Shown here piece after piece: positions 27,229 through 36,014 of a DNA stretch of 64,000 bases (the stretch's first letter is position 1; the number at the start of each line of letters is the position of its first letter). The notes under the pieces were generated by a model, which worked only from the letters and a program-made list of their open reading frames with translations, was not told the DNA's origin and made no database searches. This DNA comes from Algoriphagus terrigena DSM 22685 (GTDB lineage: Bacteria > Bacteroidota > Bacteroidia > Cytophagales > Cyclobacteriaceae). The position numbers and the translations under genes are program-made. Where the stretch lies: the NCBI RefSeq assembly GCF_000429445.1, contig NZ_AUBW01000019.1, forward strand, positions 1-64,000, read 5' to 3'.

Positions 27229-28722
27229 ATGAAATCGCATCAACTCAAGCTATACAACACCCTTTCCCGCCAGAAAGAGGATTTCGCACCCATCAGTCCG
27301 CCCTTCGTGGGCATGTATGTCTGCGGTCCGACCGTCTACGGGGATGCCCACCTAGGTCACGGCCGCCCGGCGATCACCTTTGACACGGTCAACCGCTACC
27401 TGACCCATCTCGGCTATCGAGTTCGCTACGTCCGTAACATTACCGATGTAGGACATCTCCAAGGAGATGCGGACGAAGGCGAGGACAAGATCGCCAAAAA
27501 GGCAAAGCTCGAGCAGTTGGAACCGATGGAAGTGGCCCAACAATATACCGATACTTATCATCGGGATATGGCTTTATTGAACACTTGGAAACCAAGTATT
27601 GAGCCGCGTGCCACGGGACATATTCCCGAGCAGATTGCGCTGACTGAGGCGATATTGAAGGAAGGACTGGCCTATGTAGTGGACGGTTCGGTGTACTTCG
27701 ACGTGCTCAAATACAACGACATCTATCAATATGGAAAACTTTCTGGCCGCGTTTTGGACGACCTGATGAGCGGAAGCCGTGCCTTGGACGGGCAGGATGA
27801 GAAGCGGAATGCAGCTGATTTTGCCCTTTGGAAAAACGCCTCTCCGGAGCATCTCATGAAGTGGGAGTCGCCCTGGGGAATGGGTTTCCCAGGCTGGCAC
27901 GTGGAATGTACCGCAATGAGTTCCAAGTATTTGGGAACCAATTTCGACATTCACGGCGGTGGAATGGACTTGCTTTTCCCGCATCACGAGGCAGAGATTG
28001 CGCAGGGCAACGCCTGCAATCATCACGATCCGGCTAAGTACTGGATGCACAACAATATGATCACCATCAACGGGCAGAAGATGGGCAAGTCTCTGGGCAA
28101 CTTCATCAACCTACAGGAGCTCTTCACCGGCAACCACAAGCTGCTCGAGCAGGCTTACAGTCCGATGACGATCCGGTATTTCATCCTCACAGCCCACTAC
28201 CGCTCTACGCTGGACTTCTCAAACGAAGCGCTGAAAGCTGCGCAAAAAGGCTACAAAAAACTGATCAACGGCCTTCGCATCGCCCGCATGCTGGAGTTTG
28301 AACCCGACGCGGAAGTAGCACCGGACGAAGCGCAGATCCAGCAGATCGAGTCCAGCATCGCCGCCGCGTATCGCGCGATGGACGACGACTTCAACACCGC
28401 GCAGGCGATTGGTCACCTCTTTAACTTGTTGAAAAAAATCAACTCCATCTTCACGGGACAGCTGGCATCGGCGGCTTTGGGAGAAGAAGTCTTTGCGAAA
28501 CTGAAAGAAACCTTTACCACTTTTGTGGTGGATATCATGGGCTTGATTGAGGAAAAAGGCGACGTACAAAACTCTATGCTGGACTTGCTGCTGAAGCTTT
28601 ACACCGAAGCAAAAACTGCCCGCGACTACGCCAAGGTGGACGAAATCCGCTCTGGCCTGAAGGCGATGGGTTTTGTAGTCAAAGACATGAAAGAAAAAAT
28701 TGATTGGGCATATGAAGAATAG
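27229..28722 (+). CDS. cysS: Cysteinyl-tRNA synthetase
   Basis: Class I synthetase charging tRNA-Cys. 497 residues from the ATG at 27229. The signature HIGH-type motif is GHLGHGRP, the KMSKS-type motif is KMGKS (in [11 protein letters not shown]). Zinc-site residues include Cys in YVCGPTVY and WHVEC, plus HHEAE. The last codons overlap the start of the M28 lipoprotein gene by 11 bases, so both are probably expressed together. Confidence 0.97.
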   Translation: MKSHQLKLYNTLSRQKEDFAPISPPFVGMYVCGPTVYGDAHLGHGRPAITFDTVNRYLTHLGYRVRYVRNITDVGHLQGDADEGEDKIAKKAKLEQLEPMEVAQQYTDTYHRDMALLNTWKPSIEPRATGHIPEQIALTEAILKEGLAYVVDGSVYFDVLKYNDIYQYGKLSGRVLDDLMSGSRALDGQDEKRNAADFALWKNASPEHLMKWESPWGMGFPGWHVECTAMSSKYLGTNFDIHGGGMDLLFPHHEAEIAQGNACNHHDPAKYWMHNNMITINGQKMGKSLGNFINLQELFTGNHKLLEQAYSPMTIRYFILTAHYRSTLDFSNEALKAAQKGYKKLINGLRIARMLEFEPDAEVAPDEAQIQQIESSIAAAYRAMDDDFNTAQAIGHLFNLLKKINSIFTGQLASAALGEEVFAKLKETFTTFVVDIMGLIEEKGDVQNSMLDLLLKLYTEAKTARDYAKVDEIRSGLKAMGFVVKDMKEKIDWAYEE

Positions 28723-29692
28723 ATTTTGGCTGCTTGGATTGCTGGTGTTCGCCTGGGCTTGCTCGGGGGAAAAAGCCGCCGAAACGGTCGTTGAGGAAGT
28801 TGTCACCAAGCCCTACCCGACCTTCAATGCAGATTCCGCTTACGCGTTCGTCGCAAAGCAGGTAGCTTTTGGCCCAAGAATCCCCGGCACCAAAGGCCAC
28901 AGCGACACACAAGACTGGATGATCGCCAAGCTGGAAAGCTACGGATGGAGCGTGCAGACGCAGGAGTTCCAGGCAAAAACCTACGACGGTCTGACTTGGG
29001 ATCTAACCAATGTGATCGCGTCTTATAACCCTCAAGCCACCAAGAGAGTGCTTTTGGCCGCGCATTGGGATACCCGCAGAATTGCAGACAAGGACACCGA
29101 ACGACTCGATCAACCCATTGACGGCGCCAACGACGGGGCTTCCGGTGTCGGAGTGTTACTGGAAATCGCCAGAACCATCGGTTCTCAGGAGCTGAAGCCT
29201 GATGTGGGAATTGACATCATCTTATTTGACGGAGAGGATGACGGCGAACCGGAAAATACCAAAGTACCCAATACCAGTCAGGACTTTTGGTGGTGCCTTG
29301 GTTCCCAGCATTGGTCCAAAAACAAGCACACTCCGAATTATTCCGCATACTACGGAATATTAGTGGACATGGTTGGAGGTAAAAATGCCAAATTCCACAG
29401 GGAAGGGTATTCTAGAAAATATGCCAGCGGCATTCTTTCGAAGGTTTGGTCCAACGCTTCGACACTCGGATTTTCGGACTTTTTTATCCAAAAAGACGCT
29501 CCTGAAATTACCGACGACCACGCCTTTGTGAATGTAAATGCGGGCATCCCGATGATTGATATCATTGAGTTTTCCCCCGACTTTGGGTTTAGCCACTATC
29601 ACCATACGCACCAGGACAACATGGAGCTGATCGATCCCCGTACACTGAAGGCCGTCGGCGAAACCGTTTTGTTCACAGTTTATCAGGAATAA
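28712..29692 (+). CDS. M28-family metallopeptidase lipoprotein (glutaminyl cyclase-like)
   Basis: 326 residues from the ATG at 28712, immediately before a lipoprotein signal ([10 protein letters not shown]). Metal-site motifs are [24 protein letters not shown] and a late HYHHTHQDN. This pattern matches M28 peptidases and bacterial glutaminyl-peptide cyclotransferases. Expected periplasmic. It overlaps the cysS 3' end by 11 bases. Confidence 0.87.
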   Translation: MKNRFWLLGLLVFAWACSGEKAAETVVEEVVTKPYPTFNADSAYAFVAKQVAFGPRIPGTKGHSDTQDWMIAKLESYGWSVQTQEFQAKTYDGLTWDLTNVIASYNPQATKRVLLAAHWDTRRIADKDTERLDQPIDGANDGASGVGVLLEIARTIGSQELKPDVGIDIILFDGEDDGEPENTKVPNTSQDFWWCLGSQHWSKNKHTPNYSAYYGILVDMVGGKNAKFHREGYSRKYASGILSKVWSNASTLGFSDFFIQKDAPEITDDHAFVNVNAGIPMIDIIEFSPDFGFSHYHHTHQDNMELIDPRTLKAVGETVLFTVYQE

Positions 29693-29767
29693 GGATTTTT
29701 CTGCAAATGTTTGCTTTATTCGTAGGTGCAAACGATTGCCGCCAGAAGTACATAGAAAACTAATCGC

Positions 29768-29951
29768 ATGAAATCGAGCAGGATAAAACCGGCGCACATT
29801 CAATTATTTATCAAACATGCGAGATTCCATCTGGCCATTGAAAATCAAACCATAAACAGATGAAATCGAGCATGTCGCCGACGACACACACTAGGATGAT
29901 TGTCAGCTATGCGAGATTCCATATGACCTCTGAAAAAAAAATATAATCATA
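29768..29951 (+). repeat. 92-bp imperfect direct repeat ahead of the LacI-type gene
   Basis: Two units with the same internal spacing. ATGAAATCGAGCA occurs at 29768 and 29860, and ATGCGAGATTCCAT at 29817 and 29909, both 92 bases apart. The middle parts have diverged. The next unit boundary would fall at 29952, one base from the ATG (29951) of the regulator gene, whose start also reads ATGAAA. This looks like duplication of a leader plus gene start. Confidence 0.75.
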
Positions 29952-30985
29952 TGAAAAAGGGTCATCAGATTACGATGAAGGAAATCGCCAAAAAGCTCGG
30001 CGTGTCGGTTTCCACCATTTCCAGGGCACTCAAAGACTCCCCGGAACTGCATCCTGAGACCAAACGAAAGATCGTGGAAGCTGCAAAGGAGATGAACTAT
30101 CAGCCAAATCTCCTTGCACAAAGCCTGCGGATCTCACGTTCTAAGACGCTCGGCGTCATCGTGCCGGAGATCACCTCCCACTTTTTCGCCTCCTGCATCA
30201 GCGGCATACAGGACGTCGCCAACACCCGCGGGTACAACGTCATGATCTGCCAGTCCAATGAATCTCTGGAGCTGGAAAAAGCCAATATCCGCACCCTCGT
30301 CTCCAGCCAGGTAGACGGATTGCTGATCTCACTCAGCCGCGAGACGAACCAGTTTGACCACCTCTATGATCTCTATAACAGAGAGATCAACTTCGTCCTT
30401 TTTGACAGGGTGAATGAAGAAATCCCCGTATCAAAAGTGACCTTTAACGATGTAGGAGGAGCCTATCAAGTCGTGAAGCATCTACTCGAGGGAGGAAACC
30501 GCCGCATCGTCTATGTGTCCGGCCCGGAGGATCTCTACATCTCCAAAAAAAGAAAAGAAGGTTACCTCAAAGCCCTCAACGAATTTGGGATTGAGGTCGA
30601 CCCGACGTTAATATTTGTCTCCGATCTGAACGTCGCCGACAACGTTCGGGTGGCACGGGAAATCACCGAAATGCAACCGAGACCCGATGCGGTCTTTTGC
30701 ATGATCGACCCGGTGGCCGTGGACGTATTGACCGAGTGGAAAACCATGGGCATCAAAATTCCCGAAGACATGGCCCTCGCCGGTTTTACCAACAATCCCA
30801 CCGCTGCAGTCGTGGAACCGCCGCTGACCACCGTGGCTCAACCCGGATACGAGATGGGCAAACTGGCCGTCAGCCACCTACTCGATCAGCTCGACGGCAT
30901 CGCGTCAGACGATCCGATCTCCATCGTGCTCGAAACTACGCTCATGCCGCGCAGATCTTCCCAACACTTTCAAGTAAAAAAGTAA
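29951..30985 (+). CDS. LacI-family transcriptional regulator
   Basis: 344 residues. The N-terminal helix-turn-helix is MKEIAKKLGVSVSTISRALKD (shown as MKEIAKKLGVSVSTISRAL), followed by a hinge (YQPNLLAQSLR) and a periplasmic-binding-protein-like sugar-sensing domain (about 60-340). Ligand unknown. It lies 72 bases upstream of galK, suggesting control of galactose or another sugar block that includes the ThuA fusion gene. Its own upstream region carries the 92-bp direct repeat. Confidence 0.93.
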   Translation: MKKGHQITMKEIAKKLGVSVSTISRALKDSPELHPETKRKIVEAAKEMNYQPNLLAQSLRISRSKTLGVIVPEITSHFFASCISGIQDVANTRGYNVMICQSNESLELEKANIRTLVSSQVDGLLISLSRETNQFDHLYDLYNREINFVLFDRVNEEIPVSKVTFNDVGGAYQVVKHLLEGGNRRIVYVSGPEDLYISKKRKEGYLKALNEFGIEVDPTLIFVSDLNVADNVRVAREITEMQPRPDAVFCMIDPVAVDVLTEWKTMGIKIPEDMALAGFTNNPTAAVVEPPLTTVAQPGYEMGKLAVSHLLDQLDGIASDDPISIVLETTLMPRRSSQHFQVKK

Positions 30986-31057
30986 TTGGTTATTGAATTG
31001 TTAGTTATTTTCTTTTTCAGATCAGCGACTAATGACCAATAACTTAATACCACTCTC

Positions 31058-32203
31058 ATGACATCTCAAATAACCCAAACTTTCCAATCCCACTTTTCCA
31101 CCTCTCCTCTTTTAGCTTTTGCCCCCGGCCGCATCAATCTGATCGGAGAGCATACCGACTACCAGGAGGGATTTGTCTTCCCAGCTGCCGTCAAACAAGG
31201 AATCTGGGTCGGGATTCAAAAAAACGATCTGGAAATCTGCCGTCTCTATTCCATGGATTTCGACCAGGAATTCACGTTTGAGCTTGCAGCTTTTTCTCCG
31301 AAAAAAGGCCATTGGGCAACCTACATCATGGGCATGGTTGCGCTGCTGAAGCAGGCAGGCTACCAAGTCCCGGGGTTTGACTTGGTCATCTCCGGAGACA
31401 TACCGGTCGGCTCAGGACTGTCTTCCTCTGCGGCTCTGTCAGTTGCAATCGGCACGGCAATCTCCGGCTTGTTTGATTTCAAGATCCCCAAGAAAAATAT
31501 CGCGCTCTACGCCCAAAAGTCCGAGCACCTCTATGCCGGGGTGAAATGCGGGATCATGGATCCTTATGCCTCAGCATTTGGCAAAGAAGGACATGCCATG
31601 CTGCTCGATTGCCGCAGCAATTCCCACGAAGAAATCTCTGTGGACTTGGGCGACTATTCGCTGATCCTGGTCAATTCCAATGTCAAGCACACGCTGGCGG
31701 ATTCGGCCTATAACAAGCGAAGAGAAACGGTCGAGGAAAGCGTAAGAATCCTCCAGGCAACTTTCCCGGATATTATCACTTTGAGAGACTTATCTCCTGA
31801 TCAGTTGGGAAAAGTTCAGCAGCTCCTTCCCGCTGCTCTTTTTCCAAAAGCCAGGCACATCATCACCGAGTGCGCACGCGTATACGAAGCAGCTGAAAAA
31901 CTCAAAACCAAAGACTTGGTGGCATTCGGAGCCTTGCTGAAAGAGTCCCACAGAAGTCTCAGTCACGATTATGAAGTGAGTTGCGTGGAGCTGGATTTTT
32001 TGGCTGAGACTTCCTGGAAATTGGAGGGAGTGTTGGGATCCCGGATGATGGGCGGCGGCTTTGGAGGCTGCACGATCAATCTGGTCAGGACGGATTTTCT
32101 ACCCACATTTGAGGAAAAGATGTGGGCTTCATATCAAAAAGAATTTGGCAAAAAAGCGGATTTCATCCCAGTCCAAATCGGTGAAGGAGCACGATTAATT
32201 TGA
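31058..32203 (+). CDS. galK: Galactokinase
   Basis: Phosphorylates galactose to galactose-1-phosphate in the Leloir pathway. 381 residues, typical length. Signatures: PGRINLIGEHTDYQEG near residue 23, the ATP loop PVGSGLSSSAALSVA near 110, and MMGGGFGGCTI near the C-terminus. No galT, galE or galM in the window. The LacI-type regulator gene precedes it and the ThuA fusion begins 118 bases after it. Confidence 0.96.
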   Translation: MTSQITQTFQSHFSTSPLLAFAPGRINLIGEHTDYQEGFVFPAAVKQGIWVGIQKNDLEICRLYSMDFDQEFTFELAAFSPKKGHWATYIMGMVALLKQAGYQVPGFDLVISGDIPVGSGLSSSAALSVAIGTAISGLFDFKIPKKNIALYAQKSEHLYAGVKCGIMDPYASAFGKEGHAMLLDCRSNSHEEISVDLGDYSLILVNSNVKHTLADSAYNKRRETVEESVRILQATFPDIITLRDLSPDQLGKVQQLLPAALFPKARHIITECARVYEAAEKLKTKDLVAFGALLKESHRSLSHDYEVSCVELDFLAETSWKLEGVLGSRMMGGGFGGCTINLVRTDFLPTFEEKMWASYQKEFGKKADFIPVQIGEGARLI

Positions 32204-32321
32204 GGACCTAGCTCATTTGTTTCTAATTACTCCACATTTGGCGATTATACTGCCTTTATGTTGGTCTGATTCAGATTGGTTTGGAGTTTTTTCCTATTTT
32301 CCGAAAAAAATTCCAATACCC

Positions 32322-35300
32322 ATGACTTACCCGAAAAACCTAAGTAGAATACTGGTTTTGCTGGCCGTACTTGGCATTGGGCTTTCCTCCTGCTCCAAAA
32401 AGCGGGAAGGCGATCCCAAGGTTCTCGTATTTAGCAAGACTGCCGGATTTTATCACGAATCCATCCCGGCTGGCATAGCCGCAATCCAGAAGCTGGGAGC
32501 CGAAAACGGCTTTCAGGTAGACACCACCAAGAATGCTGAAAACATCAATGAGGAAAATCTGGCACAGTACGCTGCGGTCATCTTCCTGAGCACCACCAGT
32601 GACGTCCTCAATCAATATCAGGAAGCTGATTTTGAGCGCTACATCCAGTCGGGTGGTGGATTCGTCGGAATCCATGCCGCAGCTGACACCGAATACGAGT
32701 GGGGCTGGTACGGACGATTGGTCGGCGGATACTTCATCGATCACCCCGGCATCAACGATCCCCATCCAAATGTCCAGCCGGGCAAGATCACCAAAACTGG
32801 CGTAAAAGACCCTTCAGTGGACTTTCTCCCAGAAAGCTGGGAACGGACCGACGAGTGGTACAGCTACAAAAATATCAATCCCGACACCAAGAAACTTCTC
32901 ATGCTGGACGAAGCTTCCTACCAAGGCGGCTTTGACATGGGCGAGCATCCGATTGCCTGGATGCATGACTTTGACGGGGGCCGCGCCTACTACACCGGCG
33001 GAGGTCACACGAACGAATCCTACGAAGAAGAAAACTACCTGAAACACCTCTTGGCCGGCATCCAGTATGCCATCGGCGACAATCAGGCTTTGGACTACAC
33101 CAAAGCGAAATCCAAGCGTGTCCCTGAGGAAAACAGATTTACCAAGACCGCACTTTCCACAGGTCAGTTTACCGAGCCTACGGAGATGACCATCTTGCCA
33201 AACTTGGACATCCTGGTTTCCCAAAGAAGAGGCGAAATCCTGCATTTTGACAACAAAAGTCAGGAAATGAAGGAAGTGGCCAAGCTGGATGTGTATTGGA
33301 AAACTGACGTGAAAGGTGTCAATGCCGAAGAAGGACTTTTGGGAATCCAAAAAGATCCGAACTATGCGCAAAACAACTTTGTGTTTGCGTACTATGCCCC
33401 TACCGGTGACGAAGAAATCAACCGTCTTTCCCGATTTGTCTTCAAGGATGGCGTTTGGGACATGGCCTCTGAGAAGGTGATCTTGGAACTTTACTCCCAA
33501 AGAGGGATCTGCTGCCACACCGGCGGATCCATCGCATTTGATGCGGAAGGAAATCTATTCCTGTCGACCGGTGACAACTCTACGCCATTCAACCAGCCGA
33601 ATACTCCCACGACGCTCAACAGCTACGCTCCTTTGGACAGCCGTGAGGGAAATAAGCAGTGGGACGCCAGAAGAAGCTCTGGCAACTCTAACGATCTGAG
33701 AGGAAAAATTCTGAAGATCAAAGTGGCCGAGGACGGAAGCTATACTATTCCGGACGGCAACCTATACGCGAAAGGCACGGAAGGCACCCGCCCAGAGATT
33801 TTCGTTCAAGGGCTGAGAAACCCATACAGAATCTCTGTCGATCAGAAAACCGGCTTCCTCTATTGGGGTGAAGTGGGTCCCGATGCCAACAATGACTCCC
33901 TGGATGTCAAAGGCCCGAGAGGCTACGACGAAGTCAATCAAGCGAGAAAAGCCGGGCATTTCGGCTGGCCATACCTCATCGGCAACAACTACCCGTATCG
34001 GGAGTTTAACTACGAAACAGGCGAAACCGGAGCAGCTTTTGACCCGGCTGGCCCAGTCAACAACTCTCCGAACAATACCGGCTTGAAAGTCCTCCCTCCC
34101 GTAGAACCTGCTTTCATCTGGTATCCTTATGCAGCTTCTCCAGAGTTCCCTTCCTTAGGCACCGGCGGTAGAAATGCCATGGCAGGTCCCGTTTACTATT
34201 CCGACATGTACCCTGCGGAGACCAGAATGCCTGATTATTTCGATGGCAAACTCTTCATCTATGAATGGATCAGAGGCTGGATCAAAGTGGTCACGATGAA
34301 AGAAAACGGCGACTTTGACAAGCTTGAACCTTTCATGCCGGGCGCCAAATTCAATGCGATGATCGACATGGAGATGGGTCCTGACGGCAAGATCTACATC
34401 CTGGAATATGGCAACGGTTGGTTTGCCAAAAACCCCGACGCGGGACTTTTCCGGATTGACTACAATGGTGGCAACAGAGCTCCTGTAGTTACTGATCTGA
34501 CAGTGGACAAAACCTCCGGAAGCAATCCGCTCACAGTGACTTTCACGGCTACGTCAAGCGATCCGGAAAAAGACGCTTTGACCTACACTTGGGATCTTGG
34601 AAACGGCGAGAACAAATCCACGACAGAGCCTTCCTTGACTCATACCTTCAACACCGTGGGAGACTACGAAGTGAAAGTGACCGCCAACGATCCTGCAGGT
34701 CTCTCCGGCGCGAGCCTTCCGATATCGGTCTATTCCGGCAACTTTGCCCCGGAAGTCCAGATCACCATCGACGGCAATCAATCTTTCTACTTCCCGGGCA
34801 AAAAGGTCGCCTATTCCGTATCGGTCACCGATCAGGACGACGCGACTGCGGGAGCAGATTTAAGCACCTTGTTTGTATCTGCGGACTACATCTCCGGTGT
34901 TGACTTGGCGGAAGCGGATATGGGGCACAAGATCATGAGCGAGGCCATGAACGGCAAAGCTCTGGTTCAGTCACTGACCTGTAAGACCTGTCACAAAGAG
35001 AGTGAAAAGTCTATCGGTCCTGCCTACACTGATGTCGCCAAAAAATACTCGGAAAGAGATCGTGACTACCTGCTCAACAAGATCAAAAACGGCGGCAGTG
35101 GAGTCTGGGGAGAAACAGCCATGCCTGCCAATCCTGACTTGAAACCTGCCGATGCCAATGCATTGGTTAGCTACGTCTTGTCACTGAAAGAAGATGCCAA
35201 GCCAAGCCTCGGAGCCAAAGGCACCTTGGACCCAACGCTGGGCAAAGCAGCTTCGCCAACGGGAGCATTGATTATCTCGGCCTCCTACACCGACAAAGGT

Positions 35301-35765
35301 GGCGAAAACATCAAGCCGCTTACTGGCTCCAATTCACTCGTCTTGGTTCCCAATACGGTCGATTTGGCTCAAGCGGCAGAGTTTGATGTCTATACGAAGA
35401 TGGTATTTGACGGCAGACATCTGCTGATGGTTCCAGCTACCAAGGGTTCCTTTGGACTTCCTGCGATGGATTTGACCGGTATTGGTTCGGTGACCTTGAT
35501 GACTGCTTCGCAAGAGCCGATCACCGTTCCCGTGGACTTTGAGATCCGCTTGGATAGCCCGACCGGACCGGTAGTAGCGACTGGATCACAGCAGCCAAGT
35601 GAAGGATCAACAGCTCCAGGAATGCCCATTAAGATGCATCAGGCACAGATTCAGGTGACAGGAGCGTCCGACGGCAAGAAGCACAAGCTGTATTTTGTCA
35701 GCGATGCGAAAGGAGCCGAACTCGGAACCTTCATCGTGATGGGAATCACGTTCAACGCGAAATAA
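32322..35765 (+). CDS. ThuA / sugar-dehydrogenase / PKD / cytochrome c fusion lipoprotein
   Basis: 1147 residues from the ATG at 32322, which precedes a lipoprotein signal (LGIGLSSC). Domains in order: ThuA-like (about 35-270, HAAADTEYEWGW); PQQ-type glucose/sorbosone dehydrogenase beta-propeller (about 290-710, CCHTGGSIAFDAEGNLF); PKD (about 720-810); cytochrome c with CKTCH near 887-891; C-terminal carbohydrate-binding beta-sandwich (about 970-1147). Expected in the periplasm or on the outer surface, oxidising or binding a sugar and passing electrons to the heme. This domain order is known in Bacteroidota, but substrates are not established. A strong terminator follows at 35786. Confidence 0.9.
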   Translation: MTYPKNLSRILVLLAVLGIGLSSCSKKREGDPKVLVFSKTAGFYHESIPAGIAAIQKLGAENGFQVDTTKNAENINEENLAQYAAVIFLSTTSDVLNQYQEADFERYIQSGGGFVGIHAAADTEYEWGWYGRLVGGYFIDHPGINDPHPNVQPGKITKTGVKDPSVDFLPESWERTDEWYSYKNINPDTKKLLMLDEASYQGGFDMGEHPIAWMHDFDGGRAYYTGGGHTNESYEEENYLKHLLAGIQYAIGDNQALDYTKAKSKRVPEENRFTKTALSTGQFTEPTEMTILPNLDILVSQRRGEILHFDNKSQEMKEVAKLDVYWKTDVKGVNAEEGLLGIQKDPNYAQNNFVFAYYAPTGDEEINRLSRFVFKDGVWDMASEKVILELYSQRGICCHTGGSIAFDAEGNLFLSTGDNSTPFNQPNTPTTLNSYAPLDSREGNKQWDARRSSGNSNDLRGKILKIKVAEDGSYTIPDGNLYAKGTEGTRPEIFVQGLRNPYRISVDQKTGFLYWGEVGPDANNDSLDVKGPRGYDEVNQARKAGHFGWPYLIGNNYPYREFNYETGETGAAFDPAGPVNNSPNNTGLKVLPPVEPAFIWYPYAASPEFPSLGTGGRNAMAGPVYYSDMYPAETRMPDYFDGKLFIYEWIRGWIKVVTMKENGDFDKLEPFMPGAKFNAMIDMEMGPDGKIYILEYGNGWFAKNPDAGLFRIDYNGGNRAPVVTDLTVDKTSGSNPLTVTFTATSSDPEKDALTYTWDLGNGENKSTTEPSLTHTFNTVGDYEVKVTANDPAGLSGASLPISVYSGNFAPEVQITIDGNQSFYFPGKKVAYSVSVTDQDDATAGADLSTLFVSADYISGVDLAEADMGHKIMSEAMNGKALVQSLTCKTCHKESEKSIGPAYTDVAKKYSERDRDYLLNKIKNGGSGVWGETAMPANPDLKPADANALVSYVLSLKEDAKPSLGAKGTLDPTLGKAASPTGALIISASYTDKGGENIKPLTGSNSLVLVPNTVDLAQAAEFDVYTKMVFDGRHLLMVPATKGSFGLPAMDLTGIGSVTLMTASQEPITVPVDFEIRLDSPTGPVVATGSQQPSEGSTAPGMPIKMHQAQIQVTGASDGKKHKLYFVSDAKGAELGTFIVMGITFNAK

Positions 35766-35785
35766 TTATTGATTTTCATTTTTAG

Positions 35786-35820
35786 AAAAAGCCATCCTGA
35801 GTAATCGGGATGGCTTTTTT
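35786..35820 (+). terminator. Rho-independent terminator after the ThuA fusion gene
   Basis: 12-bp stem AAAAAGCCATCC / GGATGGCTTTTT with a 10-base loop and T-run, 20 bases after the stop codon. Confidence 0.88.
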
Positions 35821-36014
35821 GATTTAAGGCTTATCCCTCGCCCTGCAGTTCAACCTGAATTCTTTACGCCCCTTTCCTACAAATACCTGAAAGTCCTATA
35901 GTACGATTCCTGCTTTCTCGGGTATATAGTCCGACGATTGTAAAGACCTGTCCAGAGCGACGGAAATCTACCAATTCCGTCACTGTTTAATCGAAACGCT
36001 CAAACCACTACCGA

